Shown here: positions 51,054 to 60,231 of the stretch, piece by piece
Position numbering within the stretch: the stretch's first letter is position 1
Layout of the letters: every line of letters starts with the position of its first letter
From: an uncultured Odoribacter sp.
GTDB taxonomy: Bacteria; Bacteroidota; Bacteroidia; Bacteroidales; Marinifilaceae
Direction: 5' to 3'
Assembly: GCA_910588375.1 (NCBI GenBank)
Contig: CAJUQA010000001.1
Location: forward strand, 186,001 to 250,000
Length of the DNA: 64,000 nucleotides
The notes under the pieces: generated by a model
What the model was told of the DNA's origin: nothing
Databases searched by the model: none
The model's input: the letters and a program-made list of their open reading frames with translations, nothing else
Position numbers and translations under genes: made by a program

Positions 51054-52094
51054 ATGATGGTATTTGTTACAGGAGCCACCGGATTGTTGGGAAGTCACTT
51101 GTTAGGCTATCTGGCAGGCATGAAAGGAGAAAAGGTATGTGCATTGAAACGGCATAACAGCCGGATGGAAGACGTGAGAGAGGTATTCCGTTTGTATACC
51201 GCTGATGAAGCTCGCTGGGAAGCGGTTCAATGGGTCGAGGGGGACGTATTGGCACCGGAGACCCTGGAGGAGTCCATTGCCGCCGCCGACTGCGTATTCC
51301 ATTGTGCTGCCGTTGTCTCTTTTGCGGGAGGAGACAAAAGCGCCCTGCTGGACATCAATCTGAAGGGCACCGAAAACATTGCCCGCTTATGCCTGAAACA
51401 CCGGGTGAGACTCTGTTATGTGAGTTCGATAGCGGCTTTGGGAGATGCCAGCTTTGAAAAAGAGATCATTGATGAAGAGACGCCCGTAATCGAGGGGACG
51501 CCCCATTCCGTCTATTCACAGAGCAAGATGGCGGCTGAGAAAATAGTATGGCAAACCATTGCCGAAGGGCTCGAGGCCGTGATTGTGAATCCCTCCATCA
51601 TATTGGGCGCCGGTCATTGGGGAAGGAGCAGCAGCCGGTTATATATGACGGTCTCCCGGGGAATCCCTTTTTACACGCAGGGCATTTGCGGTTACGTGGA
51701 TGTGCGGGATGTGTGTGAGGTAATGGTGCGATTGGCGGCAGACCGCACCATCCGGGGGGAACGCTTTGTTGTGAACGGCGGAAATTACAGCTACAAACAA
51801 TTGTTTACCACTATTGCCGGAATTACAGGCCACCGTCCGCCGTTTATCCGTATGCGTCCTTGGATGACCGAAATTGCCTGGCGGATATTGGCGATTGTCG
51901 GAAAGCTGAAAGGACAGCTGCCGGCCTTCACGCGTGAAACCGCCCGTTCTTCCCAGCACAAATCCTGTTATTCCGCCGCGAAATTACACCGCCGCTTTCC
52001 GGATTTCACTTTCCGTTCGCTGGATGAAACCGTCCGCAGCATACATGCGGCCTACCGGCGGAAACAAACGGAACCGGATGACATTTTCTATTGA
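51054..52094 (+). CDS. NAD-dependent epimerase/dehydratase family protein
   Basis: 346 residues, extended SDR. FVTGATGLLGSHLLGYL binds NAD(P), and Tyr-X3-Lys is in VYSQSKMAAEK. Middle parts (VFHCAAVVSFAGGDKSA) resemble dihydroflavonol-reductase-like and 3-beta-HSD-like members. Substrate unknown. ATG at 51054 or 51057 (two adjacent Met); the first is used. Confidence 0.9.
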   Translation: MMVFVTGATGLLGSHLLGYLAGMKGEKVCALKRHNSRMEDVREVFRLYTADEARWEAVQWVEGDVLAPETLEESIAAADCVFHCAAVVSFAGGDKSALLDINLKGTENIARLCLKHRVRLCYVSSIAALGDASFEKEIIDEETPVIEGTPHSVYSQSKMAAEKIVWQTIAEGLEAVIVNPSIILGAGHWGRSSSRLYMTVSRGIPFYTQGICGYVDVRDVCEVMVRLAADRTIRGERFVVNGGNYSYKQLFTTIAGITGHRPPFIRMRPWMTEIAWRILAIVGKLKGQLPAFTRETARSSQHKSCYSAAKLHRRFPDFTFRSLDETVRSIHAAYRRKQTEPDDIFY

Positions 52095-52123
52095 AAAACG
52101 CCTTCCCCTCCGGGTAAAAATAT

Positions 52124-52131
52124 TATTTTTG
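52124..52131 (+). promoter_or_regulatory. -7 box of prfA-pyrF
   Basis: TATTTTTG, a consensus Bacteroidetes -7 box, 25 nt before the prfA ATG. No clear -33 was found. Confidence 0.5.
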
Positions 52132-52156
52132 TTCCGGAATAAAAGAATACACGCAC

Positions 52157-53263
52157 ATGGAGAATCCGCTGATAGAGAAATTAGAGACGTATTACATCCG
52201 CTTTCGTGAAATCGGGCAGTTGATTACAGACCCCGACGTCATACAGGACATGAAGCGTTACGTGCGTCTGACCAAAGAATATAAAGAGCTGGAAGAGATA
52301 ACGGCTGCGGCGGATCGCTATAAGGAAGCCTGCCGGACTCTGGAGGAATCCAAAGAAATCCTGGCCACGGAAAGCGACCGGGAATTGCGCGAAATGGCCC
52401 AGATGGAACTGGACGAACTGACGGAAAAACTTCCTGGCATGGAACAGCAAATCAAAATGTTGCTGATTCCCGCCGAACCGGAAGACAGCAAGAATGCCAT
52501 TCTGGAAATCCGCGGCGGTACGGGCGGGGACGAAGCCTGCCTCTTTGCCGGCGACCTCTTCCGGATGTATGTCAGATTCTGTGAAAAGCGGGGCTGGAAA
52601 CTGGAAGTCACCAACGCCAACGAAGGGGCGGCCGGAGGGTACAAGGAAATTGTGGCCAGCGTCTCCGGAACCGGTGTGTATGGCATATTGAAATACGAAT
52701 CGGGTGTCCATCGCGTACAGCGGGTACCGGAGACGGAGACACAAGGCCGTGTGCATACTTCCGCCGCGACAGTGGCCGTTTTGCCCGAAGCGGAAGAATT
52801 CGACGTGCAGATAAACGAAGGCGAAATCAAGTGGGACACCTTCCGTTCCAGCGGTGCGGGAGGGCAGAACGTCAACAAGGTGGAATCGGGCGTGCGCTTG
52901 CGGTATATGTGGAAAAACCCCAATACGGGAGTGTCCGAAGAAATACTTATCGAATGCACCGAGACCCGCGACCAGCCGAAAAACAAAGAGAGGGCACTCA
53001 CCCGTTTGCGTTCTTTCATCTATGACAAAGAGCATCAGAAATACCTGGACGACATATCCGCCAAAAGGCGTACGATGGTCTCTACGGGCGACCGTTCTGC
53101 GAAAATCCGTACATACAACTATCCTCAGGGACGGGTGACGGACCACCGTATCAACTTCACCCTCTACAATCTTGCGGCGGTGATGGACGGCGAAATCGAC
53201 GAAGTCATTGAAAAACTGCAAATCGAAGAAAACACCGAACGCCTCAAGGCCAGCGGACTTTAA
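52157..53263 (+). CDS. prfA: Peptide chain release factor 1
   Basis: 368 residues, normal RF1 length. The catalytic GGQ is in SSGAGGQNVNKVESG near residue 235, and the codon-recognition region and C-terminal basic segment (RSAKIRTYNYPQGRVTDHR) are complete. It ends translation at UAA and UAG. Co-directional with pyrF, 28 nt apart. A 370-codon frame on the opposite strand is a shadow. Confidence 0.97.
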   Translation: MENPLIEKLETYYIRFREIGQLITDPDVIQDMKRYVRLTKEYKELEEITAAADRYKEACRTLEESKEILATESDRELREMAQMELDELTEKLPGMEQQIKMLLIPAEPEDSKNAILEIRGGTGGDEACLFAGDLFRMYVRFCEKRGWKLEVTNANEGAAGGYKEIVASVSGTGVYGILKYESGVHRVQRVPETETQGRVHTSAATVAVLPEAEEFDVQINEGEIKWDTFRSSGAGGQNVNKVESGVRLRYMWKNPNTGVSEEILIECTETRDQPKNKERALTRLRSFIYDKEHQKYLDDISAKRRTMVSTGDRSAKIRTYNYPQGRVTDHRINFTLYNLAAVMDGEIDEVIEKLQIEENTERLKASGL

Positions 53264-53291
53264 CAACGACAATCCATAACAAGGAAATACC

Positions 53292-54119
53292 ATGAACTAT
53301 ACACAGCTTTTCGAACAGATTAAAAAGAAAAAATCATTCCTGTGTGTCGGGCTTGATTCCGACATCGCGAAACTGCCCGCCCATCTTATGGGTGCCGATG
53401 ACCCCGTTTTTGAATTCAACAAACAGATTGTCGACGCTACTGCCGACGTGACCATTGCCTACAAACCCAACATCGCTTTTTATGAAAGCCGGGGAGTGGA
53501 AGGCTGGAGCAGTCTGGAAAAAACCGTGAAATACATCAGGGAACGCTATCCCGAAATCCTGCTTATCGCCGATGCCAAGCGGGGCGATATCGGGAATACC
53601 TCCCAGATGTATGCCAAAGCCTTTTTGGAGACCCTTGACTTCGATGCCATCACCGTGGCTCCGTACATGGGCGAGGATTCCGTCACGCCTTTCATCCAGT
53701 ATAGCGACAAATGGGTGATTCTCCTGGCGCTCACCTCCAACAAAGGTGCTTTTGACTTCCAGTTTTTTGAAAGCCAGGGGGAGAAACTCTATGAAAAAGT
53801 ACTCCACAAATCGCAGGAATGGGGAGACAGCCGCAACATGATGTACGTCGTGGGAGCCACCAAAGCCGAAATGCTGGGCGGAATCCGCGACATCGTGCCC
53901 GACCACTTCCTGTTGGTGCCCGGCGTAGGAGCCCAGGGCGGAAGTCTGGAAGAAGTGGCGAAATACGGCATGAACAACTATTGCGGTCTGATTGTCAACT
54001 CCTCGCGCGGCATCATTTTCGCCGATAAAACCGAAAACTTTGCCGTTCGTGCCGGAGAAGAAGCCCGCAAGCTTCAACAGGCCATGGAACGGCTGCTCGA
54101 GGAAAAAGGTCTCCTGTAA
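53292..54119 (+). CDS. pyrF: Orotidine 5'-phosphate decarboxylase (subfamily 2)
   Basis: 275 residues. The active-site sequence is LIADAKRGDIGNTS (Asp-Lys-X-X-Asp), with the phosphate loop VPGVGAQGGSLEE toward the C-terminus. It catalyses the last step of UMP synthesis. Second gene of the prfA transcript; a strong terminator follows. Confidence 0.96.
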   Translation: MNYTQLFEQIKKKKSFLCVGLDSDIAKLPAHLMGADDPVFEFNKQIVDATADVTIAYKPNIAFYESRGVEGWSSLEKTVKYIRERYPEILLIADAKRGDIGNTSQMYAKAFLETLDFDAITVAPYMGEDSVTPFIQYSDKWVILLALTSNKGAFDFQFFESQGEKLYEKVLHKSQEWGDSRNMMYVVGATKAEMLGGIRDIVPDHFLLVPGVGAQGGSLEEVAKYGMNNYCGLIVNSSRGIIFADKTENFAVRAGEEARKLQQAMERLLEEKGLL

Positions 54120-54152
54120 CATCAAGCTACAGGGCGCTTCCTTTTTAACCCT

Positions 54153-54197
54153 AAACCGGGACTATGCTGAAAACATCGGTATAGTCCCGGTTTTTTA
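54153..54197 (+). terminator. Terminator after pyrF
   Basis: AAACCGGGACTAT (54153-54165) pairs perfectly with ATAGTCCCGGTTT (54181-54193), followed by TTTTATT. Confidence 0.9.
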
Positions 54198-54248
54198 TTA
54201 ACTGTCAAAGACTTATCGCTTAGGTTTCGTTATATTTTCCCTGTATTA

Positions 54249-54297
54249 AATTCGGAGCAAATTCGGAGTAAATTGGGTATAAACTCGGATTATAAAT
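54249..54297. repeat. Short degenerate 11-bp direct repeats
   Basis: AAATTCGGAGC, AAATTCGGAGT, AAATTGGGTAT and a weaker fourth copy lie in the 279-nt gap before the DUF6266 gene. They may be a protein-binding site or slippage debris; no gene is seen in this gap. Confidence 0.5.
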
Positions 54298-54398
54298 GCT
54301 ACCGGATGAATTTAATCCGTCTAAAATTTGGAAATATGAATATTTTGTTATAAATTAATACCAGCGAAACTACAGTCAAACCTTAAACCATATATGTC

Positions 54399-55037
54399 AT
54401 GAGTATTATTACTTCGCCGTTATTCACGGAAGCCAGCGGCACGCTGGGGAATTTTATCATTTATAAAGTGCGCGGACAGATTCGCATGCGGTCGAAACCG
54501 GGTGCTTACAGCGATAAAAAAAGCGCCCGGCAGGTTTCACAGCGGCAGAAACTCAAAAATTGCCTTCACTTTTATCGCGTACTCGATAGCATTTTTGTCT
54601 GTTCCTGGCGCATGAAAGCCCAGGAAATGGTCATGAACGGTTGCAATCTTTTCATCAAGGAAAATATCCGTAATTTCAACGATGAGGGAGAAATCGCCGA
54701 TTGGGCGAAACTGAAAGTCAGTGCAGGCACGTCTCCTTTCCCCGGAAATTGGCAGGTGGAACAGACCTCGCCCGGCATGCTGACTCTCCGCTGGAATCCG
54801 GACGACGAATCGGCACAGACATTCGACGACCTGCTGCAAATCGGGGCTTACGGTTTTGAAGATGACGAAGAAGACATGAAAGTCCTCTTCCGGGTGAAAG
54901 ACATCCGTGCCATCCGTGAGGAAGGGGAATGCACTTTCCGCATTCCGTCAAGCCGCACTCCCTCGCATTTGTATGCCTGTTTCAAAAACCTATACACCGG
55001 CGAATACACCGATAGCGTATATCTTGGCGAATGGTAG
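54399..55037 (+). CDS. DUF6266-like hypothetical protein
   Basis: 212 residues. The N-terminal SGTLGNFIIYKVRGQIRMRS, just after an initial ITSPLFTEA, and the following SQRQKLKNCLHFYRVL match a Bacteroidetes family (DUF6266 style) with a basic N-terminus and a beta-sandwich C-terminus. No signal peptide. Function unknown. Confidence 0.7.
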   Translation: MSIITSPLFTEASGTLGNFIIYKVRGQIRMRSKPGAYSDKKSARQVSQRQKLKNCLHFYRVLDSIFVCSWRMKAQEMVMNGCNLFIKENIRNFNDEGEIADWAKLKVSAGTSPFPGNWQVEQTSPGMLTLRWNPDDESAQTFDDLLQIGAYGFEDDEEDMKVLFRVKDIRAIREEGECTFRIPSSRTPSHLYACFKNLYTGEYTDSVYLGEW

Positions 55038-55164
55038 AGATAATACTGAAAAGGAAAGGGGAGCAGGCGTTACCGAAGGACTTCCGGGGAAGTTTTCCTG
55101 CGGTTGGGGGAAATAGAGAAAGAATTGGAAACTAACGGTCAATGAACGCGTTTCTTTCTTTGGA

Positions 55165-55509
55165 CTATTCGGCCAGGCATGCGCCCCATTCGCTCAACCG
55201 GAGGAGAAGCGGGAGGATGGAGGCGCCTCTGGGGGTGAGGCTGTATTCTACTTTGGGAGGAACCACCGGAAACACCTCCCGCCGGAGCATCCCGTCCCGC
55301 TCCAGCTCGCGTGCGGTTTGGGTAAACATCTTGTTGGAGACCCCCGGCATGAGACGCTGTAATTCGGAAGAACGCAACGTGCCGTCTTTCAGACGGTAAA
55401 TCATCATCGTCTTCCATTTCCCGCCAATCACATCCAAGGTCAGTTCAAGAGGACAGGAATAGTGCTGTCCGTTAAAAAAAAGTGTGTGCGCATCCGTTTT
55501 ATTTTCCAT
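55165..55509 (-). CDS. HxlR-family transcriptional regulator
   Basis: 114 residues, a winged helix of the MarR-like HxlR family: CPLELTLDVIGGKWKTMMIY, then SSELQRLMPGVSNKMFTQTARELE and the wing YSLTPRGASILPLL. Divergent from a flavoprotein gene 92 nt away, a typical HxlR arrangement in which the regulator controls its neighbour. The Cys in CPLE is a known redox or aldehyde sensor in some members. Confidence 0.93.
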   Translation of the reverse strand: MENKTDAHTLFFNGQHYSCPLELTLDVIGGKWKTMMIYRLKDGTLRSSELQRLMPGVSNKMFTQTARELERDGMLRREVFPVVPPKVEYSLTPRGASILPLLLRLSEWGACLAE

Positions 55510-55601
55510 AAATTACTCCTTTCGGTAACTATCCCACCTTCCGGTAAGTACTTGTAAAAGTAGGAATGTTGGATTTATTTTGCAATCAAAACCAAGTAAA
55601 T

Positions 55602-56249
55602 ATGGAAATTATCATTATCAATGGAAGTCCGCGGCACGATGGCAACACCGTCCGGATGTGCCGGGCATTTGCGAAAGGGGTGGAAGCATCGGGGAAAAAC
55701 ATTTCCACCGGGATAATCCATCTCTGTGATTTGGAATTCAAAGGGTGCAGAAGTTGTTTCGCCTGCAAGCTGAAAGGAGGAAAATCGTATGGCACCTGTG
55801 CCGTTGCGGACGCCCTTTCGCCCGTATTGGAAAGGGTGAAAAAGGCTGATGTCCTCGTTTTAGCCTCTCCGGTCTATTTCATGGATGTGACGGGAGCCAT
55901 GAGGTCCTTTCTTGAACGGCTTCTTTTTCCGCTTGCCACGTATGAGGCGGGTTACAGGACGATTGCGCCCCGGCGTATGCCGGTGGTGACCGTGTATACG
56001 ATGAACGTGCCGAAAGAGATGGCTCCGCTGGTCATGATGGACGATTTGGAAAGATTCATCGGGCATGTTTTTTCACCTCCCCGGCGGTTGTGTGCATACA
56101 ACACCTATCAGTTCAACGACTACTCCCGCTATGCCGTGGAAGTATTTTCGGAGGAAGAGAAACGGAAATACCGGGACGACATCTTCCCTCAGGAACTGGA
56201 GGCTGCGGCCCATATGGGACGGGAAATCGCTTGCGGGGTGGCCGGGTAG
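55602..56249 (+). CDS. NADPH-dependent FMN reductase-like flavoprotein
   Basis: 215 residues from MEIIIINGSPRHDGNT (ATG 55602). The flavodoxin-like fold has the FMN phosphate loop NGSPRHDGNT, a Cys pair in GCRSCFACK and ASPVYFMDVTGAM. Iron-sulfur-flavoprotein-like members reduce quinones, azo compounds or metals. Regulated by the adjacent HxlR gene in all likelihood. Confidence 0.9.
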   Translation: MEIIIINGSPRHDGNTVRMCRAFAKGVEASGKNISTGIIHLCDLEFKGCRSCFACKLKGGKSYGTCAVADALSPVLERVKKADVLVLASPVYFMDVTGAMRSFLERLLFPLATYEAGYRTIAPRRMPVVTVYTMNVPKEMAPLVMMDDLERFIGHVFSPPRRLCAYNTYQFNDYSRYAVEVFSEEEKRKYRDDIFPQELEAAAHMGREIACGVAG

Positions 56250-56279
56250 CGGTCGACAGCAGGAATGTGGACGGGGAAA

Positions 56280-57095
56280 TCAGTGGAACACCTTGTGGAT
56301 AAATTCCGTAAAGCCGTCATGCCGGTCGGAAGCGACGGATTTATAATGGGGTTTGAGACGTTCCGGCGCATTTTCTACCAGATAGGCCCGGGCGCAAAGG
56401 TCTAAGAAATCCACATCATTGTAATCGTTCCCCAAGCCGGCACAGTCGCGGCCTGTCAGGTGGAGAAGATGCAGCAGCTCCTGGCAGGTCGTGCCTTTGT
56501 TGACGCCCGGAGGGTAAATTTCCAGCCAGATGGCTTTGTGGTCGAAAGGGGAGGTGGAACGGATCACTGAAAAAGCGGATAAATCCGCCTTGATTTTTTC
56601 AATCAGATTGATTTGGACGGGATCCAGAATCAGTATGACCTGGGTGGCCGCCGTCCGGATAGCGTCCGGATGGTATATCACTGTCCCGAACTCCTGGAAT
56701 TTTTCCACTCTTCTCTGGTAATCGCTGTGTCGGGGGTAAATATCCGTATAATAAAAATAATGGTTGTCGGGAATCTCCTGCTGGATGGTGAAATTAATAT
56801 TGTAATTCCATAAATACTCTGCGATATGGCGGGTTTCTTCCGGCTGGAGATGGTGGGCGGCAAGGATTTTCTTGTCTTCCCAGCGCATGATTCCGGCACC
56901 TGACGAGAAAACGAGGTAGTCGATGGGAAAATCGTCCGGCAGGAACTTGCGGGCGGCAAACAGGGTTCTGCCCGTGGCTATAACCCGGACAATGCCCTCC
57001 TTGCCCAACTGTTCCAGCGTGTGTCGGGTCAAGGGGCTGATATTTTCCCCCTGAGGCAGAATCGTACCGTCCAAATCCGTGATAATGGCTTTCAT
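56280..57095 (-). CDS. Cof-type HAD-superfamily phosphatase
   Basis: 271 residues. Motif I DLDGTILPQG, the C2B-type cap, motif III Lys in VNKGTTCQELL and motif IV GLGNDYNDVDFL. Cof-type phosphatases act on sugar phosphates, FMN or pyridoxal phosphate. Lies 7 nt after the pyridoxal-kinase-like gene, which fits a vitamin B6-related substrate, but this is inference. Confidence 0.92.
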   Translation of the reverse strand: MKAIITDLDGTILPQGENISPLTRHTLEQLGKEGIVRVIATGRTLFAARKFLPDDFPIDYLVFSSGAGIMRWEDKKILAAHHLQPEETRHIAEYLWNYNINFTIQQEIPDNHYFYYTDIYPRHSDYQRRVEKFQEFGTVIYHPDAIRTAATQVILILDPVQINLIEKIKADLSAFSVIRSTSPFDHKAIWLEIYPPGVNKGTTCQELLHLLHLTGRDCAGLGNDYNDVDFLDLCARAYLVENAPERLKPHYKSVASDRHDGFTEFIHKVFH

Positions 57096-57102
57096 CGTGC
57101 GT

Positions 57103-57963
57103 TTAAAAAGGAAGCAGTTCGTACCGGTAGAAGGGCAGGGGCTCGTTCAGATAATGCAACACTTTCTCCTGGTTAATCCCGTCTAAAGGCGGTTGGTTGT
57201 AGCCGAACGTCGTTTTTATCCCCATTGTGATAAAATACACCGCCCGGTCGATGGCTTCGGGCAGACTGTCTCCGTTCAGCAGGCAACCCGTAATCACGCT
57301 GGCAAACGCATCGCCCGTCCCGGGATAAGATGCCGGGATGTACTCTGCCTTTACCTGCCAGCAACGGTTATCGCGGCGGCTGTAGGCAATTGTCGCCGTG
57401 TTTTTCTGGTTTTCGGAAGGTGCCGATGTGATTATCACATATTCCGGACCGCACTCGCTGAGTTGCCGGCACCAATCGACGGTTTCCCGCAAAGTCACCT
57501 CCCGGCAATTGTCTTTGCCGAGAAGAAAAGCCGCTTCCGTCAGATTGGGGGTGATGATTTCTGCTTGCCGGCACAGACGGCGCATTCCTTCAATCATTTG
57601 CGGGTCCATTCCCGGATAAAGCCGGTTGTGGTCGCCTAACACGGGGTCGACCAATATGAAATTGTGGTCGGTTTTGAATTCTTCGAAAAACTTTCCCACG
57701 ATGTCCATTTGCCTGAGTGAAGCCAGGTAGCCGGAATAGAGAGCGTCAAATGACAAACCGAGTTCTTTCCAATGGCTGATAATCGCCTCCAGATGGTCCG
57801 TCAGGTCGAGACTTCTGAAATTCTTGTATTCGCTGTGGGCCGAAAGAATGGCCGTTGGCAGGGGGCATACCTGATACCCCATGTTCGACAGAATCGGGAT
57901 GACCACCGTCAGGGATGCCCTTCCGTAGCTTGACAAATCGTGTATAGCCGCAACTTTCTTCAT
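57103..57963 (-). CDS. Pyridoxal/pyridoxamine kinase (PdxY-like)
   Basis: 286 residues from MKKVAAIHDLSSYGRAS (ATG 57963). Typical PdxK/PdxY features: YSGYLASLRQMDIV, VDPVLGDHNRLY, and the anion-hole GTGDAFASVITG. It phosphorylates pyridoxal. First gene of a pair with the HAD phosphatase. -7 box TATCTTTG at 57982-57989. Confidence 0.92.
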   Translation of the reverse strand: MKKVAAIHDLSSYGRASLTVVIPILSNMGYQVCPLPTAILSAHSEYKNFRSLDLTDHLEAIISHWKELGLSFDALYSGYLASLRQMDIVGKFFEEFKTDHNFILVDPVLGDHNRLYPGMDPQMIEGMRRLCRQAEIITPNLTEAAFLLGKDNCREVTLRETVDWCRQLSECGPEYVIITSAPSENQKNTATIAYSRRDNRCWQVKAEYIPASYPGTGDAFASVITGCLLNGDSLPEAIDRAVYFITMGIKTTFGYNQPPLDGINQEKVLHYLNEPLPFYRYELLPF

Positions 57964-57981
57964 AAAAGGTGTTTTGTGACA

Positions 57982-57989
57982 CAAAGATA
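57982..57989 (-). promoter_or_regulatory. -7 box of the pyridoxal-kinase gene
   Basis: Minus strand TATCTTTG, 18 nt before the ATG at 57963. No -33 TTG found at normal spacing. Confidence 0.55.
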
Positions 57990-58038
57990 GTAATAAAAAG
58001 CACACTACGGGCGGCTTCCCGGGGAGGAGCCCCGGGAA

Positions 58039-59202
58039 TTATCTCCGGGTCACGAAATTTTCAAAACGTTTCAAGCCTTCGGATAATACCGATTGCGGAC
58101 AGGCGATATTCCAGCGCATGAATCCCTCACCCTCCGCTCCGTACATTGTTCCGGCATTGAGTCTCAGTTTCGCTTCGCGGGTCAGCACTTGTTCCAGTTC
58201 TTCCGACGGCATGTGCAACGCGCGGCAGTCCATCCAGACCAAATAGGTGCCTTCCAGCGTGCTAATCGGGAATTGCGGCAGGCGCTCCGTGCAGAACGTC
58301 TTCATGTACATGTAGTTCCGGTGCAGATAATCCAGCAGTTGCAACAGCCACTCCTCGCCCTCGTTATAGGCGGCAATCGTGCCTATGACGCCGAAAGGGT
58401 TGACGTCACACACTTCGTTGATGTTGACGGCTTTGTCGATTTTCGCGCGCATACCGGCATCGGCACACACGATGTTGGCAATCTGTAAGCCTGCGATATT
58501 GAATGCTTTGCTGGGCGAAAGGCAGGTCACGGAATGGTGTAAAAATTCTTCTGACAGGGAAGCAAAAGGCGTATAAGTATGTCCCGGCATCACTAACTCG
58601 CAATGAATTTCATCCGCAATGACGGTCACGCCGTGGCGGATACAGATTTCACCGATGCGGGTCAGTTCCTCCCGTGTCCAGACGCGTCCCGCCGGATTGT
58701 GGGGATTGCACAATATCATCGCTTTCACTTTTGGGTCGGAGGCTTTCTTTTCCAACTCGTCGTAATTGACCGTAAATGTATTGTTGGCGTTGAGTAGCGG
58801 ATTTGTGACGATTTCACATCCGTTGTTGCGGATGGATGAAAAGAAACAATTGTATACGGGTGTCTGTATCAACACCTTGTCGCCGGGCACGGTCAGTGCC
58901 TTGATAATGGCGGAGAGGGCGGGCACCACGCCCGGAATGTAAATCATCCACTCCCGTTGGATTTGCCATTGGTGGCGTCGTGCGAACCAGTTCGTCACGG
59001 CTTCATAATAAGCATCGGGAACATGGGTGTAACCGAAAATCCCATGTGCCACACGTTGCTGTAAAGCCTTAACAATGGCGGGTGCCGTATGGAAATCCAT
59101 ATCGGCCACCCACATCGGTAAAACGTCGTCGCTTTCCATACTGTCCCATTTCACGCAATTGGTACCGCGACGGGGAATGATTTCATCGAAATTGTATTGC
59201 AT
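58039..59202 (-). CDS. PatB/MalY-type C-S lyase (PLP-dependent)
   Basis: 387 residues, fold-type I aminotransferase. The PLP lysine is in SPSKAFNIAGLQ and the substrate side is NPHNPAGRVW with VIADEIHCEL. Typical PatB/MalY length. It cleaves cystathionine or other C-S bonds to pyruvate, ammonia and a thiol. Separated by 5 nt from the DUF3737 gene upstream. Confidence 0.93.
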   Translation of the reverse strand: MQYNFDEIIPRRGTNCVKWDSMESDDVLPMWVADMDFHTAPAIVKALQQRVAHGIFGYTHVPDAYYEAVTNWFARRHQWQIQREWMIYIPGVVPALSAIIKALTVPGDKVLIQTPVYNCFFSSIRNNGCEIVTNPLLNANNTFTVNYDELEKKASDPKVKAMILCNPHNPAGRVWTREELTRIGEICIRHGVTVIADEIHCELVMPGHTYTPFASLSEEFLHHSVTCLSPSKAFNIAGLQIANIVCADAGMRAKIDKAVNINEVCDVNPFGVIGTIAAYNEGEEWLLQLLDYLHRNYMYMKTFCTERLPQFPISTLEGTYLVWMDCRALHMPSEELEQVLTREAKLRLNAGTMYGAEGEGFMRWNIACPQSVLSEGLKRFENFVTRR

Positions 59203-59207
59203 ATCCT

Positions 59208-60056
59208 TTATTTTTTCCGTTGTTCGATTACGCAGTCGGCGGGAGCCTTGATGTTTTCGTCGATGGTCACCGAACCTATTTCATCGGCGACAATACGACC
59301 CGACATCGGATTCTTTATATTCGTAATGGCTCCGCGTATGTCGGCTTGCAGCGTGCTGTACTCGAAAGCTCGGTCGCAAGCGGGGTCAAAGGTACAATTT
59401 TCCAGGATAAGATCGTGTGCGTAACAAAGGGGTTGTTCACCGCTGATGTGGCAATTCACCAACCGCAGGTTTTTCGAATGCCAGCCGAGGTATTCACCGT
59501 CCAGTTCGGAATCGTAAATAGTGACATTCTCCACCTCCCAGAATGCGTCCTTGGTGGTAATCCTGGCATTGCGGACTTCCACGTTCTTCACGTACTGGAA
59601 TACATATTTGCTGTCGCTTTCCAGTCCGTCGACACGGATGTTGTTGCTGAACATGAAGGGGTAGGTGCCGCCGTGCAGTTTCAGATTCTTTATGCGCAGG
59701 TTGTCACACCGCCAGAACACTTCGTCGGCATCGTTCATCACCACGTTTTCCAAGTCGATTTCATTCATTTCGCGGAACATTTTCGGGGCGTCGATAACCG
59801 TGTCGGTCATTTTCAGATGGTCGCAATACCATAGTGCGGAGCGGCCGCCGACATCGAAATAACAACGTTCGATGTTGAAGCCGTGCACATGCCAGAAAGG
59901 ATAATTGCCTTCGAAACGGCAATTGGTGGCGACAATGTTGCTGCACTCTTTGAGTGCCGATTCCCCGGCACGGATGATGACATTGTCCAGATGTAAATCA
60001 TGCGATTCGAACAGAGGGCGTTCGCCTCCGAATTCTTTGTCTTTTATCAGCTGCAT
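59208..60056 (-). CDS. DUF3737 right-handed beta-helix protein
   Basis: 282 residues. Repeated short strands (LHLDNVIIRAGES, LENVVMNDADEVFW, VRNARITTKDAFW) form a parallel beta-helix, as in pectin-lyase-like folds. DUF3737 proteins are small intracellular proteins with unknown function, often beside PatB-like lyases. -7 box TATTTTTG at 60143-60150, about 85 nt upstream. Confidence 0.9.
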   Translation of the reverse strand: MQLIKDKEFGGERPLFESHDLHLDNVIIRAGESALKECSNIVATNCRFEGNYPFWHVHGFNIERCYFDVGGRSALWYCDHLKMTDTVIDAPKMFREMNEIDLENVVMNDADEVFWRCDNLRIKNLKLHGGTYPFMFSNNIRVDGLESDSKYVFQYVKNVEVRNARITTKDAFWEVENVTIYDSELDGEYLGWHSKNLRLVNCHISGEQPLCYAHDLILENCTFDPACDRAFEYSTLQADIRGAITNIKNPMSGRIVADEIGSVTIDENIKAPADCVIEQRKK

Positions 60057-60142
60057 ATCAGATTTATTTTAAGTTGTTGTTTTTTCGGGACTATTTTTCG
60101 TTTCTTGCTTTCTGTGGCTGAATGCGTGTTTTTTGTATACTG

Positions 60143-60150
60143 CAAAAATA
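60143..60150 (-). promoter_or_regulatory. -7 box of the DUF3737-C-S lyase pair
   Basis: Minus-strand TATTTTTG in a 175-nt gene-free gap. No clear -33. Confidence 0.45.
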
Positions 60151-60231
60151 TTACTTTCTCCGTTACTTCGGGTAGATAAATTACTGATTCTATGACCTCA
60201 ATTACAGAGATTACGGAGGGTGTTATAGACC

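Noticed and set aside
52181..53293. Long minus-strand open frame (370 codons)
   Set aside because: It lies exactly opposite prfA, whose motifs and length are complete; its residue make-up (Phe, His and Arg rich) is that of an antisense shadow in a GC-richer gene.
53334..54125. Minus-strand open frame of 263 codons
   Set aside because: Antisense shadow of pyrF with no recognisable domain.
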